Positions 12,901 to 27,800 are shown, numbered from the stretch's first letter. The stretch is 64,000 nucleotides of DNA from Cristatella mucedo (GCA_009760855.2 WPIO01000023.1:3288501-3352500), one strand, 5' to 3'. The notes: generated by a model from the letters alone, not told the origin. A program made the numbers and translations.

Positions 12901-15900
12901 CAACACACGGAACAAAAAAGACGCGAAAATAAAGCTGACCGAAAGAAGATTCACCTTGTGAGCTGCAGCTGACAGATTCGATTTATTATTATTGTATCTG
13001 TGCAGATCACCATGTGGACAGCAACCAGTGCAATAAAACAGCAATTGACCTATTCAAGGTATGCTGCTATGGTCTCAGGTGTTGCCAATGCTTTGGCTAC
13101 ATTGGTTTTAGGATACTTGTTAGCCGTTTAGTGTTGCAGGTACTCTGTCAGGTGCCTGCAGGGTCTTCAGTCGGTCTTTTTGTAGCCTTCTTTGTCTGGG
13201 AATGCGTTTAGGCGAGCATGGCCCAATGAATGCATCAAAGCACTGGTTTGCCTATCAGGTACTCTCTCTGGTGCCTGCAGGGTCTTCAGTCAGTCTCTTT
13301 GTTGCCTTTTTTGTCTGGAATGCGTTTAGACGAGCATGTCCCAATGAATGCACCAAAGCAAGAGTTTGCCTATCTTTTCCTTCTTCTGCCACTTCCCTGT
13401 CCCCTAATAGTTGAGTTTTGTCTACTGCAGTAAGTTCAATTGATTGAATTTGACAGGGGCCCCAAATGAACACGATGATTGCGAAGAGCTCTCACCGTGG
13501 CACAAACTGTGGAAGTTGGGTAGACGGCTTGAGGTATGTTGCTTGCTGAGCTATGCGATCCTGAAATTTATAAAGGTTGCATTTGTCCTTGATCTTCTCT
13601 CCAAAACCTGCTTAGCAATGGTATCACTGTTGTTATTTATAAGTCCTGGACCGGGGGTGTGCCAATTCGTTTTATGTTTGTCTTATAAAGTCAGTAAGGC
13701 TTTTGTGTATTGAGTTTTTTTATTTCACCCACCCCCGGGAACGAGTAAACTATACAGTTTGCTGCTTTATTAGGTGTTTGTGTCGCCCCTTTTCATTTTC
13801 ACTTGTCCTCATAGTGTACACTGTAGCAGGTCTCCCTGAGAATACCAATAACAACTATTTATCTCATTAATATTGCAATGTAGGCTCTAGAATTGAGTTT
13901 GTTGATTGCAACTAGTATTGTGATTAGCTCTAAACTGTTGACACATGCTCACCGATTTGAGCAGACACTCTTCTAACAGAAAAGCAAGTGCCAAGGTCAG
14001 CATGTGCTTCAAAAATCAGGCAATTCCATGCCCTAAGTTTTTTCGGATTTCCCATAGAATCCACCATCTGCACTGTATAGGTAAAGTCATGTCTGTGCCC
14101 CAGACTCGTCAATATTTTAGCAGAGCTCATCGTACAATTTCAGTGTGCTTATGATAACTTTAGACTACAGTTATTGAAGCCAAAACCGAAGCAAGCAAGC
14201 AATCTGTGATGTCCTCTAAGGAAAAACTTAACAAATGAAAACGTCTTGTCTAAAATTATCAGAAACCAAGGATCAGGCATCATTGAAGAAATTATGGTTA
14301 TTCTGGATCAGCTATTGCTGTGTCTATGCTCTATAGTTGGTGGTGGCCGTTAGATATGTTGTCCTCATTAGTAGCTGCATTTGGAGACAGACGCTATATT
14401 CTCGCCATTGGAATCAGTGTCACTTCCCCATTTTACTTCGAATCGACATGATGTAGACGTTGTAGTGCTTTCGTGACTGCATAGTACAGAGCTTCCATTG
14501 ACTCACGGGAATTGAGCCGTGAGGCAATTGGATCACTAAGCCTGACAAAGCACTCCCAACGCAAGTCGTTACGTAATTCACTTATCAAGACTTGAACTGT
14601 TCTTGCTGTTGTAATTCTGCTAAAGGTCCACGTTGTTGGCTTCAGTAATAGAACTGACTTCTTTTTCAGACACCAATTATTGTGCACCGATTTTCTTTGA
14701 AAGGAAATGCATTATTAGCTTAAATCCGGTATTTAGCCTTCATGGCTACACTAAATAAAGGAAGATACCCCCAGCTGAAGCTGTATCGGTTCCCCTTAAA
14801 GCTGTGTGCCATCGAACTCTTTTAAACAAGTGTGTAATGACCTCGACCTCGGTTGATAGGAAGCATCTGGTTGCACTGTTTGTGAGCCTGCCTCTGGGTA
14901 TGGTATTGCTAGTGTACTGCGATAGTGTAACAACAATAGTGTTGCAATTGAGCCGGACAGGTTATTTCTTAGGTTTTTGAACAACAGGTCTAATTTTATG
15001 CAACGTTATAATTTTTTTTGCTACTCCTGCGAAGTAGAAACTCTTTAGATCTAAACATTTATTTAGCATACGGATATGCTAAAAGCATATGCTAGCGATC
15101 GATAGAAGGCATTGCTGTAATCCCAGGATGCTCAGGATGTGGGAAGACTGTGTGACTAGTTTAGAGACTGTAGAAGCAACCCTTATGAAGTAGGCTTTAT
15201 CTGGTTGTGGCCCGGACAGAGAGGTTCTGCCTTTTCATGCTGTTGAAGCATAATAGTTTAAAGCTCCAAATGGCTTCTAAAGTAGCAATTACAATAAATA
15301 ATAGCTACTAATTCAGCATCAGCCATATTTGTACTTGTGTTTCTACCCCATTTTCGGATGGCTATAGGTGAGTGGTGGCACAGTTCCAGTTGTTGTTCTT
15401 TAGGCCATTTCTTGGCTTCAGCTACATTTTGGCTGTAGCTGTAGTATTTGGTATCGTTCAGTGCCTGATCTCATTTTCTTGTATCTTTGCGACTTGTTAT
15501 ACTGGAAAGCACACTGTCTAAACTCACTTGTTAATGAGCTACACTCGATCATACAGCATTAGTGCTTCTCCCAAGAATCATTTTTGGACGCCCCTTGAAA
15601 ATCTGGTGGGTCTTGCCCCCTACTTGAAAATGTTGCTGCTCTTACCCCCCCCCCAGATGAAATCCTGGCTCAGCCATTGCTCTTATGATTAATTTGTTCA
15701 TGATTGTTTTCTGTTTGGCCTTATTCCTTAAACATGTGTTTTAATGGTAATTTGTTATGGATTACATTGGTCGATCTCATGTATTTCTGCTTGTGCTCAG
15801 CGTTTAAAGCTATTGTGACCGGTAGCTATAGGATGGGGTAGTCATTTCTGTTAGTGGACGTCCCTTCATACAGAGTGGCAGAGGAAATACATCTATTCCT

Positions 15901-17629
15901 GGATTGGCACGTTGTAATCATTGCTTAGTTGAAGGAAGCAAGTAAAGCTGCGCTCTTGAGTTCTATTCTAAATTGGTGGGGTAATGATATACAGGTCTTT
16001 TGCCAGAAGAATAATTATCCTCCTATGACCTGTTTTTCCCAGCAATGCCACTATCTCCAAGATCTTGTGTATGCAGCAGTACTGATCAACATATTTCTTG
16101 GTTGTGTTAGGTAGTCATGAATGATCGACAGCATGAGTACTACCAACTTGCTAGTTTGCAGCTGGGAGCTTTCATGCCGTCATGGGAAATAGTCAGTCGT
16201 GTGTATTGCTCATAAAACTTCCATTGATTGTGAAATTGCACTATTAAGAGTATGTTGGTGACAAATGTAGAGCTAGTTACTACGTTCAACTGGCAATGTG
16301 ATGACAGTATAGTTTGGCATCAGACTTTAATCCTTGTGGTAAACTTTAAACATACCATCGAGATTAAGCTCCGTTGTCCAACTCTTTAGTGATCCAATGA
16401 CCTTAGCTGTGTGATACCCATGCTACTTGCAAATGATTGCACATCCCAGGTTGTTTATGCTGTAAATGTGTTGATCTGTATGAGTGACTCTTTGGTAGTC
16501 ACCCTCCCTAGACACATGGTGTACCCTCCCCAACATCTTCCATTAATTACTCTTGGGATGGGTGCCGTCTTGGTTAACATTGGCCTGTCTGCTAGTCACT
16601 AGAGATCTCTGTATTGGTATAGTTATTTGTATTTGCAAATTAGAGTCATCAGATTTGAGATCGTGGCTTCAAAAGATCATTTAAAAGAAAGCTGCAAGTA
16701 AACCTTGTTTTTGGCATTTGCTGACTGCCGAGTTATTATTTGCACAGGAAAACTGGTTGCTTTTGAATTATACTAGCTTTGCAACTGTATCAGAAAAATC
16801 TTTCGTGTGTCTTGAAGGACCTTAAAGATTATGCTGTTCACTATGGCTTGATTGACAACCAAGGTCCATCAAGGAGCTCGTTCTGGATAAACAGCAGTCG
16901 AAAATATGTATCATCAGCTTTTATTGAATTGTGAGTAGCCTCCACTTGCCATCCAAGCACCTCTTTGCAGCAGCATTACCATCATTTTGCTTTTTAAACG
17001 TGATTTGGGATCTTCGGCGAAACTTTGTGCTCTGTACTGTTTCCCATCAGCAAGTGATACTCAAATATGTCTGATTGTCCATATTGCAAACTGAAATACA
17101 CCGTCGGTAGCATTCGCTTTCTAGAAGTATGTAGTGTGACAGTGCTTCAAGGTTCCCGATTAGGATCGAGAGCCAACGATTCTGAAATTGCCCTATTTTG
17201 ATGCTTAGGATCACTGGTTTCCAGGAATCCGGGCCAATCGTGAGATCCTAGCCATACCACTTCTTTCTGCCTGACCAACAGCCTCACCGGGGATGAGCTT
17301 AATGGCCCTAAATGGGCAACAGTTAATTAAGCTAACTTAAAGAATGAATCTTGGGCTGCATAGTTGGAACTTGGTAGAAGAATACGTGTAGACCTGTCGT
17401 AGGATTTAGCCTTTTGACGCTGCTGAAAAAGCAAGTTAGTTCCGAAAAATTGTGACAATGATTCCAAGGGACTTCCTCCAGCTTGCTGTCTCTTATGCCG
17501 AGCTGGTTTGGTCCAGCGATTAAGGTGCTCACTCCGGCCAAGGTCTGGCTGAGGTCGTGGTCTCGAGCCCCGGGGTATATGTTAAGCGCCTGAATAGAGA
17601 TTAAGTTATGTTGGAGCGCTATACAAATG

Positions 17630-17682
<53 letters not shown>

Positions 17683-17686
17683 TATA

Positions 17687-17755
<69 letters not shown>

Positions 17756-20700
17756 CAAATTGTGGGTTGAAACAAGTACACATTGTGAAAATTGAGCTTC
17801 CCACCATTTTTGTTAAGATGCAGGAAGCAACATAAATAACTGTCCCTGACATCCTAGGCCTTCTTGTTTCTAAGAAAAGTGAATTGTACTTGATCTCTGC
17901 ACATTAATTTTCATTGAGTTCAATCACGTGACATGCGATTAGGTGCAAAGCGCTCAGCGATCTGGAGCTATGTTTTGTCGTTTAATTTGGCAGAGCATGT
18001 CAGGCACCATGCACAGTGTCTGTACTATCGTGTATGTGCTTAACTGGCATTACAGAAAAAAGTGTTTTTCCGCTAAGCACATTGGTCACGGTTCCCTTCA
18101 TCTGCAATCTGGCATCATCTGTCATATAAAACAGATCAATTAGTTGCTCACGATGTTTCTCTGGAGCCCGGAAGTGGTGTTGAGATTTGAATTGATAACA
18201 CCCAGTTCCTTTCCGGTTTAGTGTGGCATAAGACCACCTTATGAATTGCTCATTGGCAGCATGTCGTGGGGAGTTGGACCATATCCTAGTCTTTGAACAT
18301 TTTTCCGGATTAAACACTACTGATTCTTGGAGGAAAATAACAAACACTATGCAGGGTGTTGAGATGCTTGAAGCCATTGCCAGTACTCACTATGACAGGC
18401 ATTGGATATGCTGCCCATGCCTAATGCTATTTTAGCATAGTTCCGGGCAAGGCAAAGTCGCTGTGCTACCACAGTCACACTTTTTCCTTTGCTGTTGCCT
18501 TAAATATTTATCTCTGCTTGATCTTCTTAACAGTCTATTACTCATTTTGCTGCCTGATGCTGCTATGCTTGGCCTTGCTAACAGCTCATCATCCTAATCT
18601 CTTTAGATGGTATTAATGGCCTTAGATAGTTGAGTAGCTAGTAGTGGCTCGGTTGTCTTCTTGGTTTTGGAAAAGCACGGCAATACCTGCTTGCATTTAC
18701 CTGAGAAGCTGGTAGTTAAAGCTCGTGGTCTGGCTTGTTACAGCAGGGAGCAGCACGTCGTAAAAAATGTTATGAAAGCGCTCTTCAAAACCTGTCACTG
18801 TGCTTTCACAGTTGGCTTGGGTTCTCTTGAGCTCATGATATGTGTGAGAAGCATGAGCCACTTGGCGAGGAAGAGTTGTATAGGAAGATACAGCGCTTGC
18901 CTACGTTTCAGTGAAGCAAACTAACATTGTTTACGGTAGGGCGAAAGTTGCCAGGGCGGGGTTTGTATGGTAGTATCCTGAGTGCATTGCATATTTTCTT
19001 TAGCAATAATCTCAATATGTCAGTGTTCTCCAAGTTGCGGCCATAATTATATGGAGATTTTTAATGGAAGATGTCCCTGCTTTGGTTATTTAATGTATTC
19101 CATTTGTTCTTATTATCTTTTACCAAGTTAATGTATCTCTTATGCTGGATGCATATTTATATAGCTTTACCACTGTACAGTATCCTCAAAACTGAGGTCA
19201 GACTGAATGTTTAGTATTCGTTTAAACCAAATAACCAAGTCGTGTGGCATTTTAAAGATTATGATGTAGCACTAACTTCCATTGCCATCACTTTAATAAA
19301 CGTGAATGTTAGAAAACGTGCACTGCCTAATTTCACAGTGATCTTTTCAAGGCTTATATATCGCTTGCCTAGTTAGGATAGGCAGTCCAAGTACCACTAA
19401 TTTTCCCAATTGCTATGTTCATCTAGGTGACAATCTGTCAGACATGGCAACCACCTAGAAATTGTTTTACTTAGCAAATATTTACATTCAGAGCCATCAG
19501 CATTTATGCAGTTTAGCAATGTGGTCTTTGAACAACTGGCTCAATAAATGAAGCTGTTGCCCAGAAAACAGTCTAGTGTATGGAATTCAAATGTAAAGCA
19601 ACCCTACGCACAATGTAACTTGCACCTATTTTGTATGTGCACAAATGCTTGCAGAATCATCCCTCCGTGCTTATGGGTACAGCAAGCTAAACTCCATAGG
19701 ATATAGCTAACATATGTTGATAGCTGCTACAGATCTGAGCCGGGGGTGTGCCATACCTTGAAGGTTAACTGGAACGACAATAATATATTATGAGCTCTTG
19801 CTTAATAACAAAAGCCACATAATATCGGTCATATGCAAAACGTCAGCTTGGGCAACTGATGCCGGTTCTTTCTTTTCGGCAGCAGCAGCCCAGGTTTTGG
19901 CAGACAAAGCCAGTTAAATACAGAGTAGATTCGAGTGCACGTTAATCTAATCCAGCAGTTTCGACCCAGCACATGCTGCTAAGATAAACCAAAAGGTGAT
20001 AGAGGTTAATGATCCTATAGCTATCAGCCGGCAGCATTCCCATGGTGCTGGCAGTTCTGATCATCTGACTGCAACCCGGTTATATTGCCAGCTGCTGCTT
20101 CCTGTTCAATTTTGGTATGTCATTTGTAGGTTATTTAAATGCCATCAGTGCTTCAGAGGTTCATCCTTTTTGGTCTTATGGCTCTCGAAAACAAGCTTCT
20201 GTCTACTGTTTCCTACGGGGGGGGGGGTAGCTAAAGGAACTTGTTATTGCTGAAATGGCTCACCTACAGTCGTTTGCTGTTTGAGTGACAGTCTCATTTA
20301 AAGTCTCTTAATTGTCAGCCGAATTTATTTTGTTCCACTTGCTCCCATCATTTTTTTCTGTTATTTAAGCATATATGGTTGTGTCGGCATATGTGTGTGC
20401 TTGTGTGCGCTTGTTTGTTTTGGACCGTGTCCCTTAGTAGATCAGTATAGCATCGGTCAAGCAAGCTGGCCAACATAATGTATGACATCACATTTCTGTA
20501 GTATCTTTCAAGGCAGTTAGCATCTGGTTTGTTGTACGTTTTCCAGCTTCAGCACTGACCTTGTATGCAGTTTGCTCTGGTTGCAGGTGCTTCGCACTCA
20601 GTCGAATTATCTGCCGTTAGTGTAGTTCTGCTCATGTCGCTACTTGCTGCTGCCTAGAAGCTGTAGGGATTTCCATAGATAGTATTCATTACTTTCTCTT

Positions 20701-21808
20701 AAAAATAATAGGAAAAAATTATGGGAGCAAGTGGATTATAATAAATTTGGCTGGCATTTGAGAGACGTTTCCATAAAAGTTAGGAAGCATTCTAAAAGTA
20801 TCATTTTCCATTGGGTTGCAGGCAAGGTTCTTTTCATCACTGTCTTAAAAGCAGGTACCCTACTGTAGATCCTTGCCCACTTTCAAGTGGTAAGTGGAAT
20901 TCAGTTTTATGGAATTCAGTTGTAATTTCAGTTTTATTACAGCATATGGTGGGTCTTTGTGAATCGTCCTTCGTGTGCTTCGTGCTTCGTCTTTCGTGTG
21001 CTTGCACAATTTGTGCCTGCTGCTTGCAGATGTCTCCACCAATCGTGTGGTAATTCTTTCTATGTCTTATTATTATTATTATTGAGGTCACAGCACATCC
21101 CGTGCAATCTAGGGTGATGCTCAGTTCTAATACTTTAAAAATACGTGGCAATTTGCAGATTTCTGAGATTGACATTGAACCTTCTTGTGATCATTGCTTA
21201 ATCATCCTAGTTAGATCTTGTTTTTTGTGCTTCTACTGAATTCGTTATTGCTTGTTTGAACAGCTTGATATTGGTGACAGCTATCTAAAACCACCTTATG
21301 TCATATGCAAAGCAGGTAGTAGCATCAATACCGCGCATTTCTAATTAATCATTAGCTGCACTATACATTTTTTTGAAGATGCATCTGAGCACAATGCCTG
21401 AAGCTGCTTTAATTTTCTTTTGAGAGTTGCAGAGCAATGATGCCTGCTACTCATATTTATGAAACTGAGCTAAACATGCTACCTAGTGCCTTCAGTCTTC
21501 TATGCTCACATACCCGCACCTGTCTCGTGTCATGAGTGCAAGTGCGCAGGCTTACATACACACTTCCTTTCTTATTCATCTTCTGTTTCTCCATCTCTGT
21601 CTCACTAAGGCATGCACAGACTCTCACTGTCAGTGTCTGTCTGGGTTGCTCTGTTTCCATTCTTATCATTCTGGTCTTCGTCTGCCTGTCTCTGTCAGTC
21701 TATCTGTCTCTTTCTCTGTCTCTCTCTCTTTCTTTGTCTCTCTCTCTTTCTCTGTCTCTCGCTCTCTTTCTGTCTCTCCCTCTGTCTCTCTCCCTCTGTC
21801 TCTCTGTC

Positions 21809-21897
<89 letters not shown>

Positions 21898-24800
21898 TTG
21901 TCTCTCTGTCTCTCTCTCTTTTTCTCTCTCTCTCTCTCTGTGTCTCTCTCTTTCTCGTTACTCTGGCTGCTGAAAGAATGCCTAAGCTACGCTAATGATG
22001 CTGCCTTGCATAGCAATCAACCATTGGTCTTGGCTAGGTGCATAATTGACCGTGTAGTCTCTGAGGAGCAATGTGACCTCTGCTGTCCATCGGGAGTTCG
22101 TTCTATCTCTGCATTTCTTATTGGCCTAGGAAACAGCAGACCAATCAGTATATGTGTCTGTATTTGTATTTCAGTGTGAAGACTGCACCATTAAGTACTG
22201 CTTCTACTGAGCCCAGACCGGCTACGATTGTATATATATGCGATAAAGGTTCGACTTGCGTTGGCGATCCTGTATGTCCAAAGACGCCTAGGTGGGTTAT
22301 GCTGCCATACTGCTCACACTGATGATAAACTGCTTTGGGAAAGCTGCTCATTTATTCGTTTAAGTGCTGATGCATTAGAGTATGTGGTCATTCGGATTCT
22401 GCTGCTATGTTTGCTTGTTTTGTTCTTGAGCTATACTTGGTCTTTACGTCTTCAATACTGAGCCAGCAGATCTTATTCGGTTGGCTGACCTAGTTCTATT
22501 CGATACTCTTTTATAAAAGGATGTTGGTGTAGCATAGTCTCGTTTACTGTTCCTGCTCCCTCGTACATACAGGGCAATGTCGAATTTGCCAAACGACGTA
22601 ACTTACAAAGCATTGACATGGACAAGTTTTTGAAATCTGTTTGTGATGCAGGCCTTCTTGATCTGCATTCAGACTCGACCGGCAGCCTCGATGCCCTCAC
22701 TGATGCGATGAACATGACACTAAGAAGTGCTCTTGACAAGCATGCTCCCGTTCGCTCTATCCGTGTTCAAAGTCGTCGAGATTCCTTTCAATTTACAAAA
22801 AAACTCCTTAAGATGTGCCGTGTTAAGCGCAGGCTGGAACGTCGTTTCAAGAAATCGGGGTCTGAGGCAGACCTAGTCAATTTTAAAGACTTTTTTCGAG
22901 TTTACACCCGAAAGCTTAAAAAAGCCAGGGCTTCTTTTTTCATTAGGAAGCTGAATTCCTGCCAGTCGGACACTAAACAGATTTATAAGACAGTAAACCA
23001 TTTACTTGCCAATGCTGTGAGGTCTGACTCCCCAGATATTAAGGACTCAGCCGAAAAGTTTTTAGCCTTTACTGTAAAAATTGTGCACATTCGTGCCTCC
23101 ATTAAGCCCCCTCCGACCAAACTAATCGCCGTTCCTCAAACTGTGACCTTTCTTAAAAGGTTCTCCGATGTTTCTGCCTGTGATATGGCTGCCTTAATAA
23201 GGTCTAGCAAAAAGAGCTTGTCTCCTGAAGACCCTATACCTTCATCTCTGTGGTCTTCACTTGCAGACCAACTTAGCCCTGCCATAACCAAGATTTGTAA
23301 TGCTTCTTTGGGAAAAGGGGTCGTCCCCAAGTCCTTCAAATCGGCAATCGTTAGACCTATTCTTAAAAAGCCTGGATTAGACACAGAGGTCCTAGCAAAC
23401 TATCGTCCAGTTTCCCTTCTTCCGTTCTTATCAAAGATTCTTGAAAAAATTGTTGCTAAGCAGCTAGTTGAACACATTGAAAATAATGGAATGTCAGAAA
23501 CATTTCAATCAGGTTTCAAGAGGCAGCACTCTGCTGAAACTGCTCTCCTCCGTGTTAACAATGACATTCTACGTGGCAACGACGACGGGAATGTCACTGC
23601 CCTAGCTCTGCTAGATCTGTCTGCTGCCTTTGACACCATTGATCACGAAGTTCTGCTTGAACGATTGAGAACAACGATCGGTCTGGCAGACGAAGCACTG
23701 GCGTGGTTTAAATCATACTTATCTGATCGTGTTCAATCCGTGTCGTGTGGGGGTCAGGTCTCAGACATAAGAAGGGTCACCTGTGGAGTCCCTCAAGGGT
23801 CTGTACTTGGTTCCTTGCTGTTCTCCATTTATACGCAACCTCTGGGAAAAGTGATTAAGGCCCATGGAATAGGATATCACTTCTATGCTGACGATACTCA
23901 GTTGTATTTGTCATTTAAACCGTCGGAATCTGCTGTAGCAACTGAGAAACTGAATGCTTGCCTTGTCGATATTCGATCCTGGATATCGGAAAACTTCCTG
24001 AAATTAAATGACGATAAAACCGAACTGCTTCTCATATGACACTCTAAGCGTGTGGCTGGATTAAAAGGCTTTGCTGTTCTAATAGGTGATGCTATTGTGC
24101 GACCTTCACCACGTGCTCGTAATCTAGGTGTCGTGTTCGACAGCTGCCTCAATTTCAAAAGCTTCATTCAGAAGACTGCCTCTATAGCTAGCCATCACAT
24201 CCGATCCCTATCCAAGATTAGGAGCTGTCTCCCACAGTGGCTTGTAAAAAATTTAACTAGCTCTTTAGTTCTGTCTCGGCTTGATTATTGTAATTCTCTT
24301 TTGGCTGGGCTACCGAAGAAAACTATTATGCCACTACAGCGGACTATGAATATGGCAGCAAGGCTGGTCTTCAAGTCCCAGCGGTTTGAGCACGTGTCAC
24401 CTCTGCTGAAAGAGCTAGGATGGTTGCCGGTTGAGCAAAGGATACAGGGCAAAGTTCTTATGCTGATCCACAAGGCCGGCCACGGCTTGGCTCCTTCGTA
24501 CCTAGCTGAACTGCTGCATCAGTTTCAGCCTGTTCGCACCCACAGGTCCTGTGTGGACAATAAATTAGCTGTCCCATTCCTCCGCTTAAAGACAGTTGGA
24601 GACAGAAGCTTTAGCTCTGCAGGTCCTAGACTGTGGAACTCGCTTCCACAATTCTTACGAAACGGCATCTACTCTCCAACTGCCGACTATGACACATCTT
24701 TTTCAGCTGTCTTGAACTGCTACCTCTATGCTACTCACTACCTCAACTGCTCTCCTAACTCTGCTATGCTTCCCACTTTCTCTTTGTTGGGTGAGACGAA

Positions 24801-27800
24801 GTCTGTTGGCTACCGAATTCGTACCGAAAGCTGCTTAGGCTGTGAGTGCGCTATACAAAACTCTCCTGCGTAACACCCACATGATCTTAATGACTTTGTG
24901 GAGTTACTGACGGAGATACATGACATGACATGACATAGCTCTGTTGTAGTATACGGGTCTATCCGTAGACGTGCATGAAGGGGCTGAGACCTTCTCGAGC
25001 CTACTTGTAAGTGGATTGCTGACTTGCAAATTCTCATCTGGATACTGGGCATTATTGTTTTCGCTACTACCTAGATTGTTTAGCAAACCTAACCTAAGTA
25101 TTGGCCTCGGCAAATTTCTAGTCAGAATGTTTTTCTCTGAGGAAGTCAAGGGGCTTATGATTTCTAGCGTAAGAAGCACTTCGGGAGCTTTTGTATATCG
25201 TATACTTAGTGTCATTTCTATGTCATTGTCACCTTTTTTCCTTCGGTGAGCTTATGGAAGTTAGTGCCGGCCTCTTCAAATGCATTCGTTACCGAAACAT
25301 TCGTCTAAATTAGGAAATGGTACCATTGAATGGTACATATGACACAGCTTTTTTAAGACGCTGTATTTTCTCATTGCTGGTGAAAAGGCCGGCATTTTCT
25401 TGAAGTGCACATTTGTCAAGCAGAAATCCTAGCATATCTTTCTTCATCAAGCATGTCAACTCACACAATAAATTAGTGTTTGAGTGCAAAGTCGGCAGTA
25501 AAACACCGTCTAGTGCCACTTCGACGGTATTGCCACATGCCGTATGGTTATTGCAGATGTGACTAATGGACGGAAGCAGGTTCAGAATTATTACCTGAGT
25601 CGGCAGGGCACTAGGGGATCACATTTTATATGTGCCAGTTTCACTCGTAGCTCACCTCGCTTCCGGTTGGAGCTGTATTCTACTTTTATATTAAGGTTCC
25701 TTCGGTTTTTCTCAGAAGGCTAATTAGACTGTTGCATGTCGATATGGGTAAGTTGATGGGAACACCTTGTGTCAAATCTCTTGGGTCTGCTCCTGAGTAT
25801 AGAAACGATGCCATTATTTCTCTCAGGCGTCGTGATCGTCCTTGTCGGAGTTCTGTCGCTATGTAAATTCGGCTATGCCTGAGGCTTGCCTCTTTCTCTC
25901 TACAAACCAAGGTCTAGCTACTTTCAGGTCTCCCTTGCCTGTGCAGTAACATTGCCGATACGTAGTAGGTGAAAACTATAGCTAGGTTTGCCTGTCATTA
26001 ATATTGCAAGTGCAATTACTTCTCACTGGCCTGCAGTTTCTCATCATCAAGCAGTTATAGACTCTTAAGATTCTGTCACCTTATTTTAGGTTCTGATATC
26101 TGGTCATCGCCTAAGTTGTGTGTATCTGGGTCTTAGCCCATGGTAAGGCGCACATACTTCGCGACACGTCTTGGTTTCGAGTCCTTTAGCAGGCAATCCT
26201 TTATTGCCTACGAAAAGCAGGTGAATAGCCTCTAAGGCTCTTCTGTCCCTATATAAATGAGGCTGTTTGATAAGCTAATCTTTACATGTTTTAATTTTAG
26301 GAAATACTTAAACAGGTTTCCTAGTAAACCATCAGCTCCTGTGACTTGACTCTTTTAGTCGTGCCTTTAACGAACGTCCAATAATTTGCCTTCATTTATT
26401 ACGGTCAAAAAGCCTGGAAATTACTGCCAACTGATATCTAGACATTCAATGACTGCGAAATTTAAGAAGCTAGAAGCCTTCTTTTCCCGCAATGAATTCC
26501 ATTCACGTGAATTGCACTTTGCGTGGTCTTGCATTTGTAAGTTCGGCATGTTATTCACCAATTTGACCACCATATGCATACTCAAGCCACTTAGGCTTTG
26601 AATGCACTATAGGAACTCTCTTGAGTAACCCCACTTAGTCCTCGTGTCTTCGTTTAGTTACAGATGGAGATGCATTGCTTTGCATTAAGCAACCGTTATC
26701 CGTATAAAGCAGGCTCTGCCGATCGACCCTTCAATCCTAGATATTGGGCATGTACATGGCCAGTCCCGAGCCGGTTGTGAGCTGAATCAAAGACACAGGT
26801 TCATCTGGACAAAAGGCCACCCAAGTAGATGGTAGCTGTAGTTGCCATTTTCGGCTTCACGTATAAAAACCATCTTGGGTTTGTGAGCACGTGGATCCTC
26901 TTCTTACTAAAGCAGAATGGGACTGCTTTGGGATTCTGGCCTCGACTTTAGCCAAAATGGAACCTCTGGCTGATCTTAATCTTCCACATTCATATAGTTA
27001 TAAAATCTAGTGTAGATATTTATAATTTTCTGTATGCGAATCGATTGGCAGGCCCTCCTTACCATGCTACAACGAGGGAAAGGGTAACTCGACATGGTTC
27101 AGTCATGCCTAAATCAAGTGTGTAGCTCGGTGCAATCATAGTTAGTCAAGAGATGGACGTTGTTGACTTGCAAACCTGTCGTTCTTTGTTTCCTTGCTGA
27201 TAGCTTGTCTCCTGTTAGGCAATCTGATCGTTTTTTTTTCATAACCACAGGCATCATTTCAAGTCACCCTCGAACCACATCTGTTCATTACTATGCTCTT
27301 ACTTGTCCGAATCCTGGTGACCAAAGCTAATGACTAGCATTGACTCGTAGGGTATGCTTGCACCAGATTGTGTTTTAATAACACTGGTTTACAAAATTCA
27401 ACAGTTTTGAACTGGTTACTCGTTAATTCGTGTGCAATAAAGAAAAAGAAACAATTAGCTAACGCTGGGGGCAGCCTCTAGAATAGTTGGTTAGCTCTTC
27501 TGCACAGAGGTATCCATTCACTAGACTAGTTTATTACTGCTTGGCTTGTACGGACTCTGGCCGCTCGATATGAAGGGTTTAGGCGTTAGTGCGGTGCATT
27601 CAGCATCTGTGTGAATTTAGGGATTGTCCATCATGCCTGTTTATACTCCCCTAGTCCCCCTGGAGGTCGTGAGACCTATGGTCTGCCTGTGAACTCATTA
27701 GGAACTCATCATCTTGCCTTGCTAACTTGCTCCAATCAGGCAGAGGTAGAAGGAGGAGTTATTAGGGCCTGCTACTTGCTATTGGCTATTGGAGTCTAAA

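Larger units (their letters stand above)
7644..13456 (+). other. Intron with two LINE B copies and a mariner fossil
   Basis: The unannotated parts (7650-8060, 8590-10180, 10675-10945, 12530-13135) are AT-rich. An open frame of 118 codons at 8951-9307, with several Cys and His, resembles nothing I recognise and has no splice context that fits. Confidence 0.6.

Noticed and set aside
17608-17835. ORF of alternating Tyr and Ile
   Set aside because: Translation of the (TA)n array.
20009-20114. Possible plakin exon ([15 protein letters not shown]...)
   Set aside because: Joining it to the exon at 28053 would create a TGA at the junction and it has no spectrin-like pattern.
21502-22179. 225-, 145- and 127-codon plus-strand ORFs rich in Ser and Leu
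   Set aside because: They are translations of the (TC)n microsatellite in all three frames.
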